Positions 12,801 to 23,500 of a stretch of 64,000 nt of DNA are shown here, one piece after another (position 1 is the stretch's first letter; every line of letters starts with the position of its first letter). The stretch is taken from NCBI GenBank assembly GCA_008828725.1, contig MEHQ01003200.1, positions 103,095 through 167,094 of the forward strand, read 5' to 3'. The notes below the pieces were generated by a model that saw only the letters and a list, made by a program, of their open reading frames with translations, had not been told where the DNA came from and searched no databases. The translations under genes were made by a program, and so were the position numbers. This DNA is from Saccharina japonica (taxonomy: Eukaryota > Sar > Phaeophyceae > Laminariales > Laminariaceae).

Positions 12801-15800
12801 CGACTCGCCCAATACCTCACGGCGCTTCGCGCTTGGTGCAAGCAGTGTCTGTCTGGTTGGTGAAAACCCAGCGTGCTCCGTCCCGGCATTGTAGGGATGC
12901 GAGGGTCTATGGTCTATGGTCATATGACTACGGCCGTGCACGACATGAGTACCCCCCCCCCCCCCTACTTTCCACACATCCGACAGATCAGATCCCCATA
13001 CGAGTACGTAGCACATATATATCCGATATATCAGATCAGATCCCCCATGGGTCATTGGACAGACCAGATCCCTATTCCATTGCTTAGATGCTTCGAGGCA
13101 GATAGACCTCTGGTTGTATTTGATCTGCGCGATCACGATGTTCAGTAGATCATGTTTTACGGGTGGGATCTGTATGACACGATTCTTGCGCACATGTGTA
13201 CCGTGTGGGATCTGTACGACCTGTACGATCTACAGTAGATCGTATGTTGCCGGATAGGATCTGTATGACACGATCTTCAGTAGATCATGTTTTCCGGATG
13301 GGATCTGTATGATCTGTATGATCAGTACTACACGGTTCTTGCGCACGTGATTTCCGGATGGGATAGGTATGATAAGATTATTGTACAACATCTCATAACG
13401 GCAATTACAGGAATCTACTGACTGTACTGTGCTGTGCTGTGCTGTGCTGTGCTGTGCTGATATGCTGTTCTATTCTGTTCTGTACTGTGCTGTCTGTTCG
13501 CGCGTATCCCAGAGCCCCCCCAAGCTGCCGCCGCTGCCCATGCTGGACCTTGAGCTCACTATTTTTTCGAGGATTCGCTCTCGGGCCCCGAAAAACAAAA
13601 GCACGAACATCGGGTGGGGGCATTTCTTGAACAACGGGTGGTCTGAGTTCCTGAAGCAGAGGTAAATACATTTTGTACATATATGTTACTTTTTTTCGTT
13701 TTTTTTTTCTTTCGTCTTGTCCTGTCACCGGGTTTATTATTTTACTGTGCTTTGTGGATAGGGCGATTGTTCGTCGTTAATATCTACCCCCCCCCACCCG
13801 AATATTGTATATACGTATGTGCAGGTCTTTATATAATATTGACCCATATATGTTGGTGCAACTACGGACTAGTGCTGCTGTCAGCTAAAAGTGAAGAGCT
13901 TAACCCAAGCTTAACCCATTCAGAACGGAAAAATGTATCCCACTCTAATTCCAAGTAGTTTGTCCCCAAAAACGGGGGACCGGTTCTTAATCCATTCATA
14001 ACTGAAAAAAACGTCCCGCACTAATTCCAAGTAGTTTGCCCCCAAATTCGTGGGACCAGTTCTCAAGGGGTTCAGGGCTTAAAAAAGAAATTTCTGCGAA
14101 AAGATTCTGGTGCTCGAATCAATTGTTGATGGCTACGTATCGTAGCGAGAAGTCTATCGAAAGGCCCACATAGCAACCACCCAGTCAGTACGAGCACCTC
14201 CTACTGTCGTTATTTCTACAATGTCCTCAAGTTTCCCAAGTGGTGGGTGTTGTTGAGTGGTGACAAGAGTCTTTTCGCTTTCGCTGATGGAACTCAGGAT
14301 GGTGCTGCTGCACTTCGAAGTTAGAAAAAAAAGAGGGTTTATTAAACCATGGCGGGCCAAAGTATTGGCGAAGGCCACCGTTAGACGTGCTGGAGTCTGT
14401 GCTGGTGCTCTGAGGAACAGGTCGTTACGTCGAAGCGTCTTTTGAAGACGTGCCGACTCGTCGAGGACAGCTTACCCACTTATTCGAGAGACTGGTTTTG
14501 ACACACCCTGCGTAGGAGGCGAATAAAACTAACCATAACCCTTATAAGCCAAACAGGCCCAATCAAGTAGCCGGTCGCCCCGGTGGTTTAACAGGTAACC
14601 ACGAAGCCTGCTACAGTAGGTTGGAGGTCTAGGGTTCGAGTCTCCGTATGGAGATTTTTATTCTCAAAGAACGCCAACTACTGTCGAGAGCTCATATTAT
14701 AGCGTGGGTAAGCACAATTCGACGAGAGTTGACGAGGGAAGAAAGTGCTGAAATCTTCTCGCGATAAAAATGCAAGGCAAGAACCGTAGTGAGGGAGGAG
14801 GGAGAAGAGCCGACTTTGTGACCTCGGATCTGAGTTACGACTACAGTAAGAAGGAGAGAGAAAAAGAGGGCGAAGATAATAAATGGGATGGGAGCAAATA
14901 AAAAAAAAAAAATCAACCGTTGAGTTAGCGTTATTTTGTCTCGTACACAATGTGTGCCAACCATTCATTCTCTGGGATCAGTTGTGAGCTCTACTGCTGC
15001 TGTGCTCATCGGTAGCTCCGGTGTACGTACGGTAAATACGAAATACTTCCACGGCCGCCTAAAGTATACGGGGGCATGCTGTAATGCCTTGATAGGGCAT
15101 TGCCTTGACCCCTTCAGAACTGAAAACATATTCGACACTAATTCCAAGCAGTTTGTCCCCAAGTTCGTGGGACCAGTTTTTAAGGGGTTAATGCCTTAAT
15201 AGGGGATGCCTTAATGCCTTACTCTTGAGCTGGGTGAAACCGGTGATCCTGTAGAAAATCTGAAGCTTGAGATCCGCACCACCGTCCGACCTGAACTCTT
15301 TTTTTTTTTTTTTTTTCAGGCCTTGCTTCCGCCAGCGCACACAGCGGCTACAGCACAGTAAAGTGGTCCCTCTATAGTACCGGTTGTTGAGTAGTGCCGG
15401 CTGGGCCTGTGGAATCGCTTGGTACAAATGGAATAAACCAGTGTGGCAGTGTGCGCGGGGGTATCATAGTGCCGGTTGCCGCTGTAATGCCGGTATTATT
15501 GCCTGGCGCATATCAAGCGGCACACTATAGATGGTCCATTGCTGTTACTGCTGTACCCGGTAGTTGACCACAGCAGTTGCAGCAGTCCACACGAGGAGCG
15601 CGAGCAGTAGAGCTCACCACTTTTTCGATTTTTTTTTGTATTCATACACAGTGGGTACCCCTATTTGAGAGAGGTACCACTCTGTCCCGGAATATAATAA
15701 CCTTTTGTACATTAAAATTAAAAAAAAATAGTGCTTATATTTCAGGACAGAGTGGTGTGGTACAGGCCGAAAACATCTCTCTTAACTAGCCTTCTCTCTC

Positions 15801-17553
15801 ACCCATAGTAGGAAATAGACCAGTATAGGTTTAGTGTGGGCGGGTCCAGGCGATTTGGCCTCTTTTAACTAGGCTATTCTCTTAACTTAACCCTTATAGG
15901 ACTGGAGTCCCGTTTTGGGGACAAATTACTTAGAATTAGAGTGGTTTGTCCCCAAAACGGGACTGCAGTTCTAAAAGGGTTAACCCCTTAAGAACTGGTC
16001 CCACGAATTTGGGGACAAGCTACTTGGAATTAGTGTATGATATTTTTTTGAGTTCTGTATGGGTTGAGAACCGGTTCCCCTTTTTTGGAGACAAACTGCA
16101 TGGATATCGTGTGCCCGAACTCCGAAAATAATTAATTAACTCTATTTCTGGTACGAAATAATAAAATTGGAATTGCGATCTAATTATTTTATTGTTTTGC
16201 CCAGATTGCACCCCCGCACCTGAAAATAAATAATTAAACATGAACACGTTTTAGTTGTGCGGTTTGACTCGTAGAAGCACATACATACATACTCAAAAAC
16301 AAATAGTTTGGAAGAGCTAACATACGGTAAAAGTGCGGTTTGACGCGTAGAAGCACATATATATACTCAAACACAAACAGTTTGGAAGAGGTATCATGCC
16401 GCCCGGGACATACACCCACGCGGGTTTACGAAATAAGTGACACGATTTTACGACATAATAACTCGTAACGTACATAGTATGATGGAGGTGCCACACACAG
16501 CACCGGATGGGGACCGCTGCAGACTGCGCCGTATACGTAGTGCCGGCGAAAACTTGTTTGGCACATACATAGTACGAGGACTATTAATAGTCCCCTACAG
16601 AAGCTTCGCTACTATACTACTGCTGTATAGTACGGACTGCCTGCACTACTCTGAAAGCCAAATGATGTGATCATACCACTCTGTCCCGCAATATAAGCAA
16701 CTTATATTGCCACTATGTCCCTAAATATAAGCAACTTTCATACATAAATATTCAATAAAAACATCGCTTATTATATGTCGGGACAGGGCGGTAGGATTAT
16801 TGTTATTGATTTGCCCAAGATAATAATAGGAGAAAAACATAAGCAGGAAAAATACTTGTTGCCCATTGAAACACAGACGAAATGTTAATAACAAAAACGA
16901 CGATCTTTCCGCAAATAGAACGTGTACTCTGGCACACATGTAAACAGCCGGTAAAACTCCTACATTTCGTTGTTGGATACCACTATTATTATTAATGGGT
17001 ACGACACCATCAAAGATACCAGGGAATGATTTACCACTATGTCCGTAAATTTAATCAACGTTTATACATAAATATTTAATAAAAACAGCGCTTATATGTC
17101 GGGACAGAGTGGTGGTAGATTTTTTGTTGTTGATTTCCCCAGGAGAATAGGAGAAGCACATTATGATGTGGGTACGTACACAATAAAAAATACCCGAGGG
17201 TATCATATACCACTCTGTCCCGAAATATTAGCAACTTTTATTTCCACTCTGTCCCTAAATATAAGCAACTTTCACAGATAAATATTCAATAAAAACAGCG
17301 CATATATGTCGGGACAGGGTGGTAGGATATAACATGCTGCAATCTTGGAGCGAGTACAAACCGGACAGTCCCGCGTGCCAGAAATAAAGAGAGAAATCGC
17401 ACTGCATCACCCCCCACTCGTACCAACCCTCACTCTGCCACAACTGCAGCTCTCCACTTCTTCACGGTTTCTTGGCACGCTTTCCCGCACATACACCTCA
17501 CAAGTATCAACAGCAGTCAGCGGTAGCGGCTGCTGCAGCTAGCGGCAGCGGAA

Positions 17554-17592
<39 letters not shown>

Positions 17593-20542
17593 GTAGCAGC
17601 AGCACGGACGGCGGTGCGAGGTCGCCGCGGTCTACAGTAGTAGTATTTGCCAAGCATCCAAGTTGGGCTCTGGACGTGGAGAAAGCCTCTCGCGTCAGTG
17701 TTGTTGCTGCTTATAATATACTGCTGCTGCTCTTGTTGTTTGCTGGCGCTGTTGGTGCTGGTGCTGCTTCTTTCTGGTGCTGCTCTGGTGCTGGTGCTGG
17801 CTGCTGCGCCTACTACTGTGCAGATTGCGCGTACGACGCCCTTGCTTGCCAACATCAATCAGGCGATAGCGGAGCGCACACTGCTGTTTCGTCTCTCTGT
17901 CGCTGGCACGCCGCTCGTTTTTGACAAAGCAGTTTCGTTTTCCCGCATTGGGATTGTTGGGAGATCGGTTTTGATGTCTGATTTCGAGTATGTTGGCTTG
18001 TCACAAAAATCCGGATCTTTTTTTTTGGCCTAAATCGAATCTAATTTCTCCAAATTTCCAGCGGACCCAACCCTTGGATAAATAATAAAAAAACGTATCC
18101 ATATCGTGTGCCCGAACTCCGAAAATAATTAATTAACTCTATTTCTGGTACGAAATAATAGTGTTGGATAAGTTTTGCAGTTCTGAAAGGGGTAACTAGC
18201 CTCCTCTTCTTGTCCACAGCAGTGGGAAATATATAGGTTTGGGTGTAGGCGGGTCCAGGCGATTTGGCCTCTTTTACGTGTGCTATTCTCTTAACCCCTT
18301 AAGAACCGGCCCCCCGTTTTTGGCGATAAACTGCATGGAATTAGTGTTGGATAAATTTTGCAGTTCTGAAAAGGTTAACTAGACTTCTCTCTTATCCACA
18401 GTGGGAACCATATAGGTTTGGTGTAGGCGGGTTCAGGCGATTTGGCCTCTTTTAAGTGTGCTATTCTCTTGACCCCTTAAGAACCGGCCCGTCGTTTTTG
18501 GCGACAGACTACATGGAATTAGTGTTGGATAAGTTTTGCAGTTCTGAAAAGGTGAACTAGAATTCTCTCTTATCCACAGTGGGAACTATATAGGTTTGGT
18601 GTAGGCGGGTCCAGGCGATTTGGCCATCTCATAGCTGTACTATTATCTTATACTGGTATAGGGTACCCTCTCTTGAGCCGGGGTACCCACTGCTGTACTG
18701 CTGTGTACGAGATGGAGGGCAGCAGGTTACCATGTATTGGATTCAATGGTTGGACGCATACTATCATACGGTATACAGAGGTGCACCATGTTTCTGCCAT
18801 CTGAGGGTGGTTCCTTATCAAGGAGCTCTACGAATACCTCACCAAAAAAGCCGTTTTGGAGGAAAATAAAAGTTTCTATATATCATACCCGATGAACGAA
18901 TCCCAATGCCCTTAACCCCTTAAGAACTGGTCCCACATATTTGGGGGCAAACTACTTGGAATTAGTGTAGGATTTTTTTTTTTCAGTTCTGAATGGGTCA
19001 AGTATACAACGAAAAAACATCTACATTGCACCCACAAGAACGAAATTCCGGCGATTTTGGGCTATGGAGCCTTTACTAGGTCATTCTGAAAACGTTTCAG
19101 CCAAAAAAAGGTATACCTTATACCTCTATCGTATATAGCACGCATCGTTGGCCAAAAAAAGGTACATCACCTCTACCGTAGCACGCGTCGTTGACACACC
19201 CCCCCCGTGTTCGAGACGAATGTAACTACACAGGGTAAGCCAATCAGATCCAATCAGTCACTGGTTGGAAATTGCTCCCTTGGTCTCGTCCACAGCAGTG
19301 ACCCCCCTCAACCATTTTCTGGAGTAAGTGGTAAGCTACTCGTACCCTCTGCGCAATTTCCTAGCGAGAGCTATAGCCTTATCTCAAAACATGAGCGAGC
19401 TTTGACGGCGCCAGGAAAAATACCCAGAAAAAATACGTAGGGACTATTAATAGCGCTGGATATCGCATCGAAAGATACAGTTTCGATATATATATATATC
19501 GAGAAATATAGAACTTCCTTGTTATCGTACTTCGTACGTATATACCGAACGTGTTTTGCGCTCCACCCGCTGGCATCCGTTAAGCCAATCAGATCCAATC
19601 AAACATTGGTTAGCTTTGCTCCCTTTGTCTTGTCCACAGTGACCCCCCTCAACCATTTTCTGGAGTTTTCTGGAGTACGTGGTAAGCCACCCTCAGGCTT
19701 GAGATTGAGAGGAAACTAAGAAATTCGGGAGTCGTTATCTTGAAATTAGTGGAGGAAGCACCCTCTCTCGAACAATAAATCCAGCCTGGACCAGATTTCC
19801 TGTTTCTCAGTAGGTGTCCTGTGCTTTATCTTGAACACGAGCGAACTTTGACGGCGCAAAAAAAAATAGAGACTATTAATAGTGCTGGTTATCGCATCGA
19901 AAGTTAAAAGTTTCCATGTATACATATATCGAGAAATATATCGAGAAACACACCGAGGAATATATCGAGAAATACACCGAGGAATATATCGAGAAATACA
20001 CCGAGAAATATATCGAGAAATACACCGAGAAATATATCGAGAAATACACCGAGAAATATCGAACTTCCTTGTTACCGCATAAGTCGAACGTGTTTTGCCC
20101 TCCACCCGCTGGCATCCTCGTGTTTTTGAAAGCTTTGAGGTTTCAAAATATTGCAATCGTGTCGATTTCGTTTTGTTTGTTTGTCGGTAAGGCGTGTTGT
20201 ATTTATTTATTGTAGTTGATTTCGCAAACGAGGCACACGATACTGTATTGTACCGAAAACCAGGTGTCAAACTCGTGCAAGACGTTTTTTATTTTTCGTT
20301 CATCGGTTTCGTATCGATCTCGATGAAAAAGTTTCGATATACTCGTATTATGAAGTATATATCATATCAAAGGTTCTCCTTCGGGATTGTTGCCGCTGAC
20401 TGCTAATCCCCGGGGGTGTACGTAGCGAGCTGAAAAGGGACAACAAAGCAGGCGTTGTGTTCCTCGTACATATACGTATATAGCTACCGGGCAAGAGGAA
20501 CCAAGAACACCAACAACAACAACAAAAACTCTTGAAAGCTAA

Positions 20543-20581
<39 letters not shown>

Positions 20582-23500
20582 AAACAATAACAAAAACACC
20601 GGGCAAGTAAATCGGGCAAGTAAAACACCGACCAACCAGCCCAAACGATGTGTCTTAAAGTAGAGTACGTAGTGAATTCTACTACAGAATATATAAATGT
20701 AGCCATTTTTTTTTTCGTGCGTGTGTGTGTTGAATAAACGTGCTCTGTTTTTATACCGCAGGCTCGGCGGGCACCGAGCGTTGCTGGCCCAACCGAGTTT
20801 CTAGTATATACATATACCGCGGGTACCCCGACTTAAGAGAGGGTACCCTATATAAGAGAACAGTTAAGAGAGACCGAATCGGCTGGACCCGCCTGCACTA
20901 AACCTATATATTTTTCACTGTGGATAAGAGACAAAGCTAGTTAAGAGAGCTGTTTTTGGCCTGTACATACCACACCTCTCTTAAGTCGGGGTACCCACTG
21001 TATATGTATATACTAGACGTAGCGATTTTTTTCGTATGTGTGTGTGTGTTAAATAAATGTGCTCTATTTTTTTTTCTCGACCGCAGGTTCAGAGGGCACC
21101 GAGCGCTGCTGGAGGTGGCGTTGAAGAGCACGGCACTGAAGGACGGCCTCTCGGGACCTCTTTCGGTCGTCCACCTCATCTACCGCCTCTCTGCGCGTTT
21201 GTCGGGCGACAACAACCGCCAAGTACTCGACAACCTGAACACTAACGCGCCCCTTCACATCGTGCTTGTCGGAGCCAGTGCCGCCAACGAAGAGGTGATC
21301 GCAGGGGGGGAAGGGGAGAAGAGGAAGGGGTTGGAGGTGGAGGGGAGGGAGGGGAGGGGAGGGGAGGGGAGGGAGGGGAGGGGAGGAGGGGAGGGAGAGG
21401 GGAGGGAGGGAGGAGGGGAGGCGAGGAGAGGGGAGGGAGGAGGGGAGGGAGGGAGGGAGGGAGGCGGAGGGATAGGGGGAGGGAGGGGAGGGAGGGGAGG
21501 GGAGGGCGGAGGCGGAGGGAGGGAGGGGAGGGGAGGGAGGGCGAGGAGTGGAGTGGAGAGGGAGGGGAGGGAGGGGAGGGAGCGGGAGGGGAGGGGAGGG
21601 GAGGGGAGGGAGGAGGGGACGGAGGGGAGGGGAGGGGGGGGAGGGGAGGTAGGGAGGGGAGGGGAGGCGGGAGGGGAGGGGAGGAGAGGGGGGGAGCGAG
21701 GGAGTGTGGGGGGGAGGGCGGGGGGGAGCGAGGGGGGGGGAGCGAGGGCGAGGGGATGGGGGAGAGGAGGGAGGGGGGCGGGGGAGTTGAGGAGCGGACG
21801 GGGGTGCAGAGAGGAGGGGGGGGGGTTGGCATACTTGTTGTTTCCGCGAAAGTCGTTATGTGGGGTTAGTATGGGGTGTAGGAATACACGTCGAGGGATT
21901 GGTATTTACTGTTGCAGTCATTCATGTCATGTGCGTTTAGACCACTTTGTAATCTGTGGAGTGCGATGCTATATAAAATGGTGTGGGAACGATATTTCTG
22001 GGTCTAGGATAATTAGCGTCATGCAGATTTTTGTTTTCTTATCAAGCAAATGGCGTGGGATGCTATATAGTATTACACTCAGCTAGCAAAGATGAGCTTC
22101 GACGAAATCCTCGAGCTCACAGCCGTTGTTTTTTAATTTTTTAAATATATATATTGTTGTTGCAATAATCGGTGTCATGTGTTTTTTGGAGCACCTACCT
22201 TTCACCTACGTATGCACAAGTAGTATGATAGTTACCAGGTTGCAGCAGTGTTGGATATGGCGTGTGATAGTTTTGTATGAACTGTTCCCACCTTGGACAG
22301 ATAGATCACGACTTAAAGTAGATAGATCATGTTAGATCCTAAGCTGCCGTTATGAGATACTGTGCAGGATCTGTAAAGTACAAATCAATCCCACCAAACG
22401 TGTCCGAGATCAAGCAGGTTAGGGCCCGTATTAACGAGTATAAAATAAATCCAATTTGGAAAAAATAAAATTCAAATACGCTTTTCATTGGTCAACACAC
22501 GCACCAGCATCAAAGATTAGGATCTTGGGGTCTAATCAATTTGAATTGGACGAAAAAACCAAGAAGGTCCCAGGACCTTCTTTTCCAAAGAATTCAAATC
22601 AAATTGAGGAGTTGGCCCGACTTGGACCGGCATGTCCACGGTGGGCAAACGCCCCCGGTACAATCTCGTCATTTCTTGGTGGCATCGATGACCACGACCG
22701 AGGCGACAACACGTGAACCACAACCCGAGGCCACCGGGACAACAGCCGCGCCCACGCCTATAGACCATAGCACAGCGTACCCCGGCGGTGGCGCCTCAAA
22801 ACCAATCATGGCGGTCGCAATCCCAACTTTTCAACCAGCTCGATGCTCCAACCCGATCAAAAACCGAGCGATCGACCCAAAAACAGCATGATACGCTCAA
22901 GACTTCGATAACACCATCGCCGCCCCTGTCTCGCCCGTGGCGTTCCAGGGATCCCTACGCCCACCCAGGAGACCCTGAGAGCGATAGCTTCCTAGCCTGG
23001 GCGGTCAAAAGCAAAAGTATGCTGGCGGCGGCGCGCACGCGTCGACGCATGCTTTCCCTCTCGTCTCCTCTCGTCGATTTTTTTCACCTGGGCGCTGTGA
23101 CGCATGCTGCGTTTTTTCGATTTCATAAATATTTGAACGAGCAATTCACTATTCCCCATAGGACGCAAACCACTTTTTTTTTGCGAAATCACATTCAAAT
23201 CGGATTTTATTTTCCAAATTGAAGTTTTACTGTCTTCGTTAATACGGGCCCTTAGGGCCCGTTTCAACGAAGAACAAAAAAAATGCAATTTGGAAAAAAA
23301 AAATCAAATCCGCTTTTCATTGGTCAACACACGCACCAGCACCAAAGATTAGGATCTTGGGGTCCAATCTTGGGTGGTGGTGCGGGTTCTGACCGATGAA
23401 AAGCGGATTTTTTTTTTTTCCAAATTGTTTTTTTTTTTCTTCGTTAAAACGGGCCCTTATGCTGCTCCCACCCGTCAAATGAGCAAGATCATATATACAA

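Larger units (their letters stand above)
14913..20760. other. Intron 4 of gene B: transposon-dense, no exon accepted
   Basis: MITEs listed separately, three serial copies of an 85-bp sequence (TATAGGTTTGGTGTAGGCGG..CAGGCGATTTGGCCTCTTTT) at 15808, 18215, 18395 and 18575 with hairpin relatives between them, and GGTATACC..CACCATTTT repeats near 18780-19200. An open stretch at 17815-18030 (NINQAIAERTLLFRLSVAG) is protein-like but lacks usable splice phases. Confidence 0.45.

Noticed and set aside
16437..16670. Frame with VPHTAPDGD resembling VHHTVPDGE of gene C exon 1
   Set aside because: Similarity is about ten residues, with no splice sites in phase. Taken as coincidence.
17472..18033. Possible exon(s) in the Ser/Ala-rich frames near 17.5-18.0 kb
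   Set aside because: Protein-like fragments exist, but no acceptor/donor pair gives a phase compatible with gene B exons 4 and 5, which join perfectly without them.
20956..22086. 376-codon open frame on plus and a long Pro/Ser frame on minus
   Set aside because: Only 21087-21294 is exon-like. The rest is the purine tract, which lacks stops by composition.
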